The notes under the pieces were generated by a model. The model saw nothing but the letters and a program-made list of their open reading frames with translations, made no database searches and was not told the DNA's origin. A DNA stretch of 64,000 nt from positions 374,001 through 438,000 of the forward strand of contig JAQFVV010000056.1 of the NCBI GenBank assembly GCA_028023455.1. Reading direction: 5' to 3'. Source of the DNA: Epiperipatus broadwayi. Taxonomy: Eukaryota > Onychophora > Udeonychophora > Euonychophora > Peripatidae. Shown piece after piece: positions 36,958 through 48,842 of the stretch. The position numbers and the translations under genes are program-made. Every line of letters starts with the position of its first letter. Positions within the stretch are counted from its first letter, which is position 1.

Positions 36958-37936
36958 TATATAATATATCAATGTAAAATTATTATACATAGAAAATAAT
37001 AAAACTAAATAAAAGTGAAAAGTTTACTCTCCTAAAACATATGAAGGTAGAGAAAAATGTCTGTGTTAAATGAAGGTATGTGACGTACTGGAGAAAAATA
37101 TGCATTTAGCACATGCGTTATCAGCAGATCATTCTAAGGTCAAGGGTCAGGGTAAACGTGTATGTCAAATGCAGTCTAACTGTCAGGGCATCAATATAGA
37201 AAAAAATTCTTTCTGAATTTTAATGTGGATGTATTTTCTTCATGTGATAATTTTTAAGTGCTGCATGTATGCACAAGCACACACCTTAGAAGGATTACTG
37301 CCCAGAACCTTAATCACACACATCTTCATCATCATAGCTTTATAATAATTTATAGAAACCATATATAATTTAATTTATAAGTATCCCTCTATTTATAAGT
37401 ATCCCTCTATTTAAATATATTCATTTTGATAGTAATATCTAGAATAAATATTTATGATTATTATTTATTTTTTATTAGGCTAAAAATTATTTTAATTTTT
37501 CTAACTATAAATGATCAGGCAAAAGTGAGTCATATTAAATGAATATTTGTCCATGATGAAATTTATCTCATTCACCCAAACAATATTATTAGTTTAAAAC
37601 GTTTCCTAAATATTACATTATTTTTCTCCTTGATATTTATCTTACCTAAAAAAGTATTCTACTAACAATTGCTACTGCTGCTTTTAATTATTTCCTTACT
37701 AAATTTAATCCAGATTTTTCTATATATTCTTGCAAAAATATTCAAAAATAATTCTCCATCATTTGAATACTAAAATATGACATCTGTAAAAAAAAGGTAC
37801 TCAAATCCAAAATGTTAATTTAGGTAGCTTAGACTATTTCAAATGATTTTATATATTTCATAATTAACCTTCTATTTAATTTTCTAGTTAAGGCTTTACT
37901 TCATTAGGTTTGTAATCAATTAATATATATATATAT
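36958..37936. other. AT-rich DNA, nothing recognised
   Basis: There is a tandem copy of AAGTATCCCTCTATTT at 37379-37414. No gene signature. Confidence 0.5.
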
Positions 37937-38316
37937 ATGCTCTGCGCACAGATAATGAAGCTATTCAATGTACATAAAATTATCAAAAGTTACTGCCATG
38001 CTTTTCTATCCACCACAGCCAGTGTCATTTGCTTTGAAATAAATGATATTAAATGCAATGTCAGGGAAGCTTACTACATTGTAAGTGACCCAGCAGCAAT
38101 TGATAGAAGAGAGGCCTGCTTCTTTTTGTCTCGAAAATGGTCTATGTAACATCTGCATATGAATTTGCATAAAATTTGCATTAATATTACAGGTCTTAAC
38201 CAAATACAAGTAACCATGAATATGGGACTATAAACTGTCCCAAAAGCACTTGGCAGTAACTTTTTCTAATTTTACATACACTGAATAGCTTCATTATCTG
38301 TGCACAGAGCACATAC
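37937..38316. mobile_element. MITE with about 70-bp terminal inverted repeats
   Basis: The left end (37939-38007) reads GCTCTGCGCACAGATAATGA and onward. The right end (about 38247-38316) is its complement with a handful of mismatches (GCTCTGTGCACAGATAATGA). Both ends abut TA-rich sequence (TATATATATA on the left, CATACATATATTAATTA on the right), so a TA target duplication is possible but ambiguous. The 70-codon plus-strand frame at 37937-38149 starts inside the terminal repeat, resembles no protein I know, and is probably chance. Confidence 0.8.
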
Positions 38317-38329
38317 ATATATTAATTAA

Positions 38330-39119
38330 TTTTCTAATGGAGTATTTGTATGTAATTTTAATCAGAAGGCAATTATACTCTATACATATCTACTGTAATA
38401 TTATTTTAATACCTCAACAATGTTTTGTCAAGCACAAAGAATTATTCTCAAACCAAAGTATAAGATAAAGACTTCGAAAAGATAAGAGTAGCCATCTTTT
38501 CTTTTTATCTAAATTCAGTTATATATGCCAATCTAAAGCATCTTAAACTGAGAGCATGAAGGTCTTCCATTAATCACTTTACATCAATTAATTTTATTCT
38601 ATCTATTAATAATCGTAAAATTTTCCAATCTACTGCCTCTGTGTTAATTCTCTATTTAATTTACTAGTGCATTATCCCAATGTAATTTTAATCAGAAGGT
38701 CATTACACTCTATACAAATGTGCTGTCTTGGGTTTTGATTTGAAAGTATTCTTCATACTCAACAAAATATAATTGAAGTATTAAAACAATATTATAGTGC
38801 ATATGTATGGAGTGTAATTCTCTTCTGATTAAAACTATATACTAATACTGCACTAGAAAATTAAATATAGTTACATAGATTCTAATATTTCATAATATTA
38901 ACAAGCAGTAGATGGGAAAATTTTGTGATTGTTAATAGATAGAATGAAGTTAATGGATGTAAAATGATTAATAGAAGACCTTCATGCTCTAATTCCAAGA
39001 CACTTTAGAATGTCCTATATATATAAATTTAGATACAAAGATAAGATGACTGCTATTATCTTTTCAAAGTCTCTATCTTGTGCTCTGTGTTTAGTGTGTA
39101 ATTTCCTTCTGATTAAAAA
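38330..39119. mobile_element. Composite foldback made of two inverted repeat units
   Basis: 38348-38723 and 38796-39119 are inverted copies with moderate divergence and one larger gap; shared blocks include GAGCATGAAGGTCTTCCATT (outer strand) and ATTCTATCTATTAATAATC. Each unit is itself bounded by direct copies of a motif, TTTTAATCAGAAGG followed by ATTACACTC-TATAC. This gives four occurrences: 38351 and 38681 direct, 38796 and 39094 inverted. A related single-unit fragment lies at 29490-29636. No coding capacity. Confidence 0.75.
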
Positions 39120-40880
39120 TATTTCATATTTGTTATTTTAAAAAGGATGCCAATTTTTTTTGTCTCAATTCTAATTCTTAATTATTTGCATAATTTCTTT
39201 TTGCATTTAAAAACTAACCAAATATTTATTATAATCTTCCATTTCTTTAAGATTCTCATTATCAAGGTTTCACTTCCAACCTTCCCATTTAATATTAATA
39301 TCTTAGGTTTTTCTTTAGTAAATATTTTTTTCTGCTTATCTCTGCACACTTCTTCAATAATAGTTCCATTTTTAATACCATTTTTAAAATGTCATCTTCA
39401 AAAAGAAAGGGATTACATTGAGTGTTTTCTTCCTTTCCATAATGAAAAATTCCATCCCTATCTCATTCTTCACTTCTGAGAACAAAACAAATAATATTTA
39501 TAACAATGAACATTCCTATTTCAGCCCAATTTCATATTTAATTTCCACCACTTCTGTATTTTCTATTTATAAAAATGATCCTTGTAAATATTACTAAATG
39601 ATAAATAAAATGTTAAATAACACTCAAATTCTGCCAAATAATTACAAAAATATCTTTATTGAGACATCTAACCATTTTCTTAATTTCAGATAAGTAGTGA
39701 TATTCCTAATTTGCACCATTAACCATTTTCACATAAAAATGAGATCTTAAAATGTCATTTATAATTATTATTACAATTCTTTCTTCATAGTAATTGATTG
39801 TGGGTAAGAGGACATCAAAAGAGAATCTTATTAATATCAAATAATAAAGTTTTCAAAGAAATCAATTTTGATATGTAAACTTTACTTTCCTTTGAAATGG
39901 ATTACAACCTGGACTTTGTAGATATTTTGACTTGTTTGGCAGTAACTTATATAGGTTATATTCCTATCCTAGAAATTCAAAAAAACGTCTGCATAATATG
40001 GCCATTCACCAATTATATCTCAAATGCATGTTTGTCACAAACATTGAATATCTAAAATAAAAGGTCTATAAATTGTAGTAGGTGGAAGTAATAATAATAA
40101 TAATAATCTATACATTTACATGGAGTTATCATATTTTACAATATTGATAAGTAATCCAATAAATGGATACTTGAACATTCAAGAATATATATTTTAGGAA
40201 AAATATTCAGCCATTTCCAGATTTATAAACATTAAGAGTAGAATCTTTGCAATGAGTATTTAAATGATAATAAAATATATCTTCAAACGCCTGGATGATA
40301 TCCAATTTCTTTATCATTCAACTGTGAATTTAAAAATCAATAGTGTTTGTGTTTTCTCTTGGTAAAAATACACACAAGATAATTTTTAAAATGCCTTCAG
40401 ATCCATATTTATTTTCCTTTTAATCAGAATTGGATTATGATTCATTACAAAGAAATGTTTGTGACCACTGATTTCTATTTTCTAAATGATATGTAATATT
40501 CTATAAATTGATTTTAATTACTATTCATAGCTATGGACAAAAACTATTCTTAAACACAAATAATTCTTAAAGATATTTGTTGTTCTGCATTTCTCTACTG
40601 TTTATTTTGAAGTTGGCTGTTTCAATATAATCATGCAAAGAAAAAGTCAGCTGTTTATTTTCTATTTTCATAGGAATATTGCTGAAGAAATTAAGAAAAA
40701 AATAAATACCTTTTATACATAAAAATATTTGGAAAATATATACCTTTGTGTATGTGATGGAAATGTCTGTTCAACTACTACACAAAGTACTATATTCTGG
40801 CTCTTTTTTTCTGCTTGCATATCTTGAATTAGAAGCACGAAACTTTAAAAAAAAAAAAACGCATTAGGTAAAAAACTTTT
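39120..40880. other. AT-rich DNA; one Phe/Ile-rich open frame, doubtful
   Basis: The 110-codon frame at 39147-39479 is hydrophobic and has AT-driven codon content (Phe, Ile, Leu, His). I find no motif and regard it as chance. A short (AAT)n run lies at 40090-40106. Nothing else is supported. Confidence 0.45.
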
Positions 40881-41012
40881 AAAGTCAAAATCTAGTCTTG
40901 CATTGGTGGTCGAGAGGTCAGCGCGACTGCCTTGCACTTGCAGGTAGTTGCCCGGGTTGCGGGTTCGCGTCCCGGCCGATGCTATGACACTTAAAAAAAA
41001 AGTCAAAATCTA
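40881..41012 (+). mobile_element. tRNA-Gly-like SINE with A-tail and perfect 14-bp target-site duplications
   Basis: AAAGTCAAAATCTA occurs at 40881-40894 and 40999-41012. Between them is about 104 bp, GC-rich against its surroundings. It has an acceptor-like pair, GCATTGG (40900) with CCGATGC (40976), an A-box-like TGGTCGAGAGGT (40907-40918) and a B-box-like GGTTCGCGTCC (40962-40972), and ends TATGACACTT plus an A run. The two ends (GCATTGGTGGT...CCCGGCCGATGC) match the acceptor ends of animal tRNA-Gly(GCC) as I remember them. The anticodon region is altered and longer, so it is not a working tRNA. Body-less and short, with intact duplications, it looks recent. Confidence 0.9.
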
Positions 41013-44000
41013 TAAGATTTTTTTTCTTAGATTTTAATAGAATAAACAAATTTGTTCTTTTATTGTAGTATTTAATTTCCAAAATATTTTTTACACCCTC
41101 TAAAGTCGCAAAAAAATAATGTGTTTTTTTTTCATGAAAAAATGTTATTAATAAATAGGTAATCAAATGATTTATTCCATAAGAATTCATAAGAAATTTT
41201 AATACTGTAAGTACCAGGGTTGAGAAGCAATGATCTGTGGACCTTGAATCCCAGGCTCTACCATCCTACCACTGAACTATTTTTATTGAATGATTGGTAG
41301 AGTTATATTAGAAATTTATATTGTTCTACCATTAGAAAAACTACCTTCTAAAAAATGCTTTAGCTCTAATTTTATCACATTCTAAGTTGAATAAAAAGAT
41401 AAATAATTAAGTTAATTAGCTGTTCTAATTTAAAACGCTGTTCTTGAAAATAAAATTTAAAAAAGGATTGATTACAAAGGGGAAAAAAACAAGAAATGTC
41501 TTTTAAAAAATAAAACATCACAGTATCATTTGATAAATATAATAATTGCATTTTACAACTTTAAAAAAATTTAAATGACCCTTCAATAACTGTACTAATA
41601 TTCCCTACTAGTAAATATATTATATAGATGTGATGTTCAACCTATATATTGGTGGTGCATAATGGACTTATGCATGGTACACAAAAAAGCTAAACTATTT
41701 TTGAATAATTATATTTAAATAATTTATTCAAATAACATAAAATTGGTGTACAAAAAAAGAAATTACAATTATATATCCATTGTATGGATTACTGTTTTTG
41801 TCAGTTCTTTATATTAAACAAAAATGTTCACACTTATTGCACTATAGACAATAACTATTTTAGTGCCATACTGCACAATCGCTGTCCTTATTGGTCATTT
41901 ACAACCTAATTTATGTTTAAAATTAAGTAGCATAGAGTCAGATATTAAAAAACTGTGTTTTGCATAACTAGCTCAAGGTTCTCATTAAATTGAAAAGTGT
42001 TTTTTTTTTATATATGATATTTTGATTTTTCTTTTTTGCAGTTTTTTTATATAATGATTTTGGAAATGCTAGTAATAATAATAGTTATTTTCTTTCTAAA
42101 TAAGTTAAATATCTTACTTTTATTATGGTCATTATATTTTGATTATCAAAAAACTAAAATAAATATTTTTTATTTGTCTACCTATTTTTTTATTTTGATG
42201 CAGATTTTTTTAATGTAGAACCCAAAAGATTGGGTGCTGCTGTTGTATAACAAAGCACAACATATATAAATAAGCATATTATTAAATAGATAAAATATGT
42301 CAAAATATATTAGTACTTTTGATAAATGTAATAATTTCAATGATAATTTTAAATTGGTTTTCTTTTTTTCTTTTTACTAAATGTAATAATATAAATAATT
42401 TTAAATTAAGTGGGGATTTTTTTTTAAAAAAAAAATTGTATTTAATTTTAATTTTTAAGTTGTATAAAAATGTACAGTTAACTTATTTTTTATTGCTTTT
42501 CCATTTCAGAGAAGACCTAAAAAAAATATTTTTATAATTACATGTAATTTAAATATATAAAAATCATAAAATCAACAGAATTAATAATAAATTTAATTTC
42601 ACTTCCTCCTTTTATCCTTATGCAGCAACATCAAAAAAGTGTCTGTTCAATATTTATATATATTCCCTTAAATTTAATAAGTTTTAAATATAAATATATA
42701 AATATTATGTGTGTGAACACATATAGACATGAAACAATGTTTCTACAACTGACATTGTTTCTTACTTTTTAGTTTCCTTTTTCAAAGGATTTTAATCCCC
42801 CCCCCCGTTTCCATCAGATTTTTAACACTTCTTTCCCGATTATTATTACCTTTTCAACATCAATATAGCATCTTGATTCTTGTTTAAATATTACTAATAT
42901 GATATATTTAATGTTTGAATTTGAATATTTAATTTAGCAATCATATTTTAATAAAACCCATTTAACCATGGTTCATCAAAATGCAAAGCTGATTTAAATA
43001 AAACTCATTTTTCAAAATAACCATGTACAATTAATCAATCTCTAAATATGTAATAAACAACAGTGCCACCATTTATTTTATTAAACATTTATATAATAAT
43101 TTCATCAAACAAAATAATTTGACAAAATAAATATTACATAACTATCTCTTGTATGTTGAACTGTAACAAAATGTTATTGTTAAAATATGACTCCTTCATT
43201 AAATATTCAAAGTTTAACATCAAATAGATTGATCACATTAGTAATGCTTTAATAAAAATAAACTTGCAATATTGATGTGAAGATCCTTTATGTCTCAAGA
43301 TAATAAAAAAAGTGTTGGCCTAAAACACATGTCCTGCACAGATTGACTTTATTTTATTTATCATATGGAAGATGATAAAATAATGTAGATTGCCCTTTGA
43401 AAATGTGTATAGTATATAAATAAATAAGAAATGGGTAATTATTAAAATAAATATTTAAATAAGTATTCACAATAGTCATTAATAAATTCTATAAATAATT
43501 ATTGTTATAATTCTATTATATCAAAAAAATAACAAGAATTATTTTCGATATTCAAATTTTTACTTAAATAGATTTAATAGGATAAGCACCAATCTGAGTA
43601 AACTTTAATCCAATAATTATAATCAAACTTTATATATACTAATAATGTTTAGTATTTAATTCTTCCTGCGATTTCTATAGGTATGTTCCAAATGTCACTG
43701 CAATGCCCCTCATATTTTAGTTTTAGAAATTGCTTTAGATGTTAGTTGTAGTCAATAGGAAACAAATGTATGGGATGGAGCAGGATAGAGAAGAATATAT
43801 GAAAAACTTAGAGTGAGGAATGGAAGGAAAGGTAAGGTGGCTAACAGCTTTCTCTGGGCATAGTGGCTGTGAGATTTCTGACTCTGAAAAAAGAGAAGTC
43901 ACAGCGGATCACATCATAATATCTATAGTTGTGCAACAGAAAATAGATTTTGGCAATATCAGTTGAAAAGATTTTTAAAAACTGTAAATTTTTAAATTTA

Positions 44001-44808
44001 AAGTTTTAATATAATATTATATTTTATAAACTAATTTATTGCTAAATTTATATGACAATAAACATGAAATACTTTGCATCAATAACATTTATATAACAAA
44101 TAAGCTCACATGATCTGTCATATGCTTACAAGAATATATCTTTACATTACTCAAGAGATATTTATTGTAAGATGGAAGAATTAATGGACTCTGGATGGTA
44201 TAATACTATAACATCCTCACTTCCAGAATGACCAATTTCTATCTTGTAACTTCTCTAGTCAAAGGGTAGAAAAGCTTACTTTGAGTTCTGATCGAGTGAT
44301 TTAGATTATTTGATTAAATAATATAAAAAAGTAAAAAAAATGTAACTTTTAGGCATATAAGTATATTAATTCCAGATTTAAATTCTAGTTGTCACCATCT
44401 AAAGTAACAGATAAAATGAATCAGTCTGGAGATGGAGATTTTACAGATCTATATCATATATATCATTTAGTGTTTCATTTACTAATCAAACTTACAGTAG
44501 ATGAATCCATAGTAGAGAAAATAATTGTTTTTTGAATAACATTACTACCTTCTTTTTTATTTTACTTCTAATTTGTTTTTTTATTTGTAAAAAATATTTA
44601 ATTATTTGGGCATATATTCTTCATAAAAAATTTGTTAAAAAAATAAAGGTTTGACTTTTTTTTTCATTAAATATATTATTTTAACAGAAGGCCACTTAAG
44701 TGAAAAATAAATTGAACAATGAGGCCACACATGTCCTTTAAAAAGCAAACAAAAGATGGATTAATGCTTGCTGTGAAAATGTAGTGTTTACATGGCTTTA
44801 GAAATGTA
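41013..44808. other. AT-rich DNA with a doubtful second tRNA-like fragment
   Basis: Frames at 42036-42218 and 42319-42537 are Phe/Leu/Ile-rich and not credible. A C10 run lies at about 42796. A patch at 43740-43930 is less AT-rich but has no protein reading that I trust. Confidence 0.45.
41217..41284 (-). mobile_element. Possible degenerate tRNA-derived SINE fragment
   Basis: On the minus strand the sequence starts TAGTTCAGTGGTAGGATGGT, an A-box-like D-arm similar to tRNA-Gly, followed by CCTGGGATTCAAGGTCC, a weak B-box-like arm. There is no A-tail or target duplication. The other end (CCAGGGTTGAGAAGC on the plus strand) resembles a hAT terminus, so a small hAT MITE is an alternative. Confidence 0.3.
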
Positions 44809-45149
44809 ATCTACAGCAGTGGTTCTTAAACTTTTTTGGTTTGCAAACCCCTTTGAAATTTAAAAATTTTCAAAAACCACCACCATTGAGGGGCAAAAAA
44901 ATATTAAAACAACAATGTATGAAGTCTATATTTTATTATATATATATATATGCAATAAATTATCTTCGAAAAAATGTGTAAATAATTACAAGAACTAAAA
45001 AATTAATAAAATTGATTGTAGTAACATTGTAAAAAAAATTTTTAAAAAGGAAAAAATAAACAATATTAATAAAATTATTAACAATACATTAAAATTAAAT
45101 TTAGTGTAATGGATGAGCCTGCCTATTTAGGCACAATAAATATAATCTT

Positions 45150-46933
45150 AGTTCAATTTTTGTCAATGCAAGTCTCAGCATTTTCAATAATTACGCTGTT
45201 TAGTTTTTATGTTTACCATTACTAAAATGCGGTTTCACACAAATAAGTACTAGAGAATGGCAAAAGACTTGCTATTGCCAATTCAGACAATGATGGATAT
45301 TCTGTCTTTATTGTGAGCCAAAAAGAGTTTATTGATTGTTTACTAAACTCATTTGTAAGTCACAAATCAGAACTAAGTTTGGCAAATTCTCCTTGGGCAT
45401 TTATAGGGCAAATGTTTTACTTGCTCCATTTTTATTAGAAATGGATTTTGAATCCAAGTGAATTGTTCTATATTTAAATCTGATAAATAATATGTATCAA
45501 TTTTTTTGTGTATACATGACAAATGATCAATTATGCATTTCTTAATTAAATTATTATCTAAATTATTTTCATTAATTAAATCATTTGTACTTGAAAACAT
45601 TTTGAATGTGCCATTATCCACATTTGACTTCCATATGGTTATCTTTTTCCTAAATGCATAAATTTTACTATACAAAATTTAAATGTTTGTATTCTCACCT
45701 TGAAGAGATGTATTTAATTCATCAAATATATCAGGTGAATAACACAATTTACAAACCCAAGTTTCATTGTGAAAAAGATTAGAAAGATCACTTTTTTTTC
45801 CTGATAAAAAATATAATAATTTCATTATTCAGCTGTACTAGTTGTTTTAAAGTTTGTCCCTTTGATAACCATCTAACTTCTGCATGTAATAAGAATTGTT
45901 GATAATCTGACCTCATATCCTTGCTATAAAATTGTAAATAATCTACAATTCAATGTACGACATTTTAAAAAATTGATATAATCTTCATGGCAATTTGTAA
46001 TACCAGACTGAGATCTGTAGATGGGTTTTTAATTACTAATGCTTCATGATGAATTGTACAATAGGTAAAAACCATTTGTTCATTCTTCACAGAGTTAACT
46101 GTTGCTAAAAATTCTACATGCCGACCTTTCATCGCTGCTGCACCAACAGTACATACACTAATACAGTATATCTAATTTAATCCTTCTTAGAATAAATCAT
46201 TTATTTTTAAAAAAATATCTTCACCTTGCCTGATAAAACAGTAAATCTTAGTGTATATTACCATCATAACAGTACCCAACATACATTAAGAGTTGAGGCT
46301 GTTGACTCATGCAGCTGAATTGAAAATTTCGGATTTTCTTTGATTATCTGAATAAGTTGCTGATATTAATCACTGTTAATTTCCAAAATTCTTTTAGTTA
46401 CTGTATCATTAAAAAGAGGAATTTTCCTTGATTCATCTGCATATTTTTTCCACAAAATCATTTCTATTATTTGTATTGCAATAGGTAAAACCAGTTCTTC
46501 CCTGATTGTATACAATTTTTTTAGATTTTGCTATTAAATATGATGCCTGGTAAGATGGCAGCATGTATTTTTCCTGAATGATAAAGATATTTTTTTAATA
46601 AACTTATACTTTGAATTATATAGGCTTTCTTGAATATGGAACATGCTTTGTATCCAAATTTCTTTCTAATTTTGCAGGCTTCATACTTTTGTCCACTATT
46701 AATAAGCATAAAGGTAGGAGCTGTTCATTATAATTACCAGTAGAAAATATAAATCCATATTGTAAATATGATTCATTGTACATCCTCTTTTTCTTATGAG
46801 ATGTAGATATTGTGCTCATTTCTTTATTTTTATTGCTTTCTGCTTCAGCAAGAACTTCTGCATCTACACTCACATGTTTCGTCTTTAACCATTTAACCAT
46901 ATTTAGGAGTAATATTCTAAAATAAGTATACAC
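45150..46933 (-). pseudogene. hAT transposase pseudogene (BED finger plus hAT dimerisation domain)
   Basis: Reading leftward on the minus strand from about 46900: the N-terminus MVKWLKTKH, then KKRMYNESYLQYGF and SMKPAKLERNLDTKH, the BED-type zinc finger of the ZBED5/SCAND3-like hAT group. A small deletion removed the second finger Cys, and the first zinc His is replaced (ERN). After a frameshift, YTIREELVLP, ESRKIPLFND and FSIQLHEST (the catalytic-core LDEST motif, D changed to H) follow. Later, 45373-45675 is open for 100 codons (IEQFTWIQNPF). The C-terminus at about 45240-45370 reads NSFWLTIKTEYPSLSELAI and LLPFSSTYLCETAF, the hAT dimerisation signature. Numerous stops and shifts break the gene. 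Confidence 0.9.
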
Positions 46934-47693
46934 ATTTTATAGCAAATAATTTATTAATGATAAATAAGTTCTTTATAATATTTTCATAAAACATGCATTT
47001 AGTTTAGGAAAATGCATGATGTGAGCTCTAACACATTTTTACACAACCCAACTTTTGAATGAGAAATCCGATCAGCAAATTTAATAAATATTGTTGGATA
47101 TATATAAAATAAAATGTGGAGAAATAATTTACTGGCTTATTTCATGATATGTTAAATAAATATATATATTAACCTGGTTTGTGATGTTTCATTCACAAAA
47201 ATCATTAGGCATTAGATAAAAACACAAAATCTATCTTTCAACAAACACATTCAATATACAAATGCCATTCTGCTTACAAATGAGTTACATTTCAAAATAA
47301 GCCAATGAGCATGTTAACAAACTGACACTGTTGGGTGGAAACCATTAGGAGCATCTAAATTTTTAGCTCTCAGCACCTATTAGGTCACATGTGACTAAAT
47401 AGAATATTCAATTAAAAACTGACAAACTGATTTGTAGTTTATACATATTAGAAAGGTCTGATAACTATTAAAGGTATTATAATTAGATACATGACCTGTT
47501 ACAAATTTGTATTAGGAAAACAAAATAACATGTATTAACATTTGTGTTTATTTAATATAAAGAATATTTTTTATTGTAATATGTAGGTATTTATTTGAAT
47601 ATTTGTGACTATTGAAAGTACCTCAGATAACTATGGACATAAGATGAATTTGTATTTTCAAATGGCTGATTTAATAACAAACAAACCAATTAT

Positions 47694-47914
47694 TAGTTGT
47701 ATTTTTATATTGGACTATTTCCATCATCTAATATAAGTATTGAATGTCTTTACAAATATTTAACTTTTATTTAAATATTCCAAATACATTCAACTGTTAG
47801 TAATAGCACATCACTTGAATGTATATAGAATATTTAAATTAAACTTAAATTTTTCTAAAAACATTCAATATTCATATTAGATGATGGAAATAGTCCAATA
47901 CAAAAATACAACTA
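47694..47914. mobile_element. Palindromic MITE nested in the hAT element
   Basis: The 221-base segment is nearly a full-length palindrome. The left half starts TAGTTGTATTTTTATATTGG followed by ACTATTTCCATCATCTAATA; the right half is its complement, ending AATACAAAAATACAACTA. Arms of 50 or so bases are almost perfect and the inner parts are more diverged, meeting near 47800. No coding capacity. The target duplication is not obvious. Confidence 0.8.
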
Positions 47915-48424
47915 GAACACCATCATCAAAAACCTTCAGGAAAACCAATTGTTATTTGATTTTCATCTTTAGTTGAATTTTAATAACATTTACTGATTCT
48001 TAGGCTTATTTTAAGTAGAAAAGAAAGATTGTAGCTGTATATTTGTGTTGGTGGGTAGTACAGGATTTGCAAAGGGAAATTTTATTTTAGGATTAATATC
48101 TAATACCAAATTTTCATTTTCAAATATCCATAACAATATTTTAAACCATTTACATGTGTAATTTTGGAACATTGTTTTTAAATTTTATAGCTTTTGGTTT
48201 CTGTATTAATTTTTGTTTTCATTTCATTGTCCACCAACTATTTTATTTTACTACATAAAATAATAGTATGTGTAAGAATTTCATCACTCACAAAATGTAT
48301 TTCTTATATTAAATAAACACGAATATTAAAAAAAGGGCAACTGTTATTTTGCTTTCCAAATACTAGTTTTTAATAGGTATAAGTGTCTGACCATATATCT
48401 CTTATAGTCATCACATATTTCTAA

Positions 48425-48739
48425 ATGTTGTTTGTAAAAATTACAAGTTGTCAACTTTTGAATTTGAAAATTCCATTTTTAGAGAGATCCATGCATTCTA
48501 TTGGATGCAGAGAACTGCATTTAAATGCTTCTGGAGCGATGCTCCACAGGGTTGCCACAAGGCAGGAGAAGGAATGCAACTCAAAATTTGAACTCGAGAA
48601 AGTATTGCAAAAAAATAATTCTGACTTTACAGCAGTATGTTCTTATGTTCAAATGTTCATAAGTAGGGTGACATCTATCCAGTGTGATTGTGTAATTGAA
48701 CAATTTGTTCAAAGCATACATATGTTGAACAATTTTTAA
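48425..48739 (+). other. Unrecognised 104-codon frame inside the hAT element
   Basis: An open plus-strand frame, less AT-biased than its surroundings (for example SIGCRELHLNASGAMLHRVA), lies between the right terminal repeat and the transposase start, on the opposite strand to the transposase. I recognise no domain. It may be leftover coding sequence from another insertion or simply untranslated hAT DNA. Confidence 0.25.
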
Positions 48740-48842
48740 TTTACATGCAAATTTTCATTCATAGTAGGAAATTTATATATATATAAAAGCAATTTTCCAT
48801 ATTTTTTCAGGACCCTCTACTTTAAGAACCACTGATCTACAG

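Larger units (their letters stand above)
44817..48834 (-). mobile_element. Complete hAT (Charlie-like) DNA transposon, about 4.0 kb
   Basis: Terminal inverted repeats are CAGTGGTTCTTAAA at 44817 and its exact complement TTTAAGAACCACTG ending at 48834. The flanks carry an identical 8-bp duplication, ATCTACAG (44809-44816 and 48835-48842). Both the 8-bp duplication and the CAGTGGTTC terminus are hallmarks of hAT elements. Inside is a decayed minus-strand transposase (about 45150-46900), then 1.9 kb of AT-rich DNA containing a palindromic MITE. The element is dead as an autonomous unit, but its ends look intact. Confidence 0.95.

Noticed and set aside
36742-36990. 82-codon minus-strand frame
   Set aside because: It lies in the right arm of the foldback element; the matching left arm does not keep it open.
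37937-38149. 70-codon frame starting MLCAQIMKLF
   Set aside because: It starts in the MITE terminal repeat and shows no recognisable protein; probably chance.
39147-39479. 110-codon hydrophobic frame as a membrane protein gene
   Set aside because: Residue content is dictated by A/T codons, with no start context, splice signals or homologous motif that I can identify.
40900-40982. Functional tRNA-Gly gene
   Set aside because: The anticodon arm is too long and altered, and the copy is polyadenylated and flanked by target duplications, so it is a retroposed SINE.
40918-41190. 90-codon minus-strand frame ending in GRDANPQPGQLPASARQSR
   Set aside because: The Arg/Pro/Gln-rich end is the antisense of the tRNA-like SINE, a common false gene in arthropod annotations.
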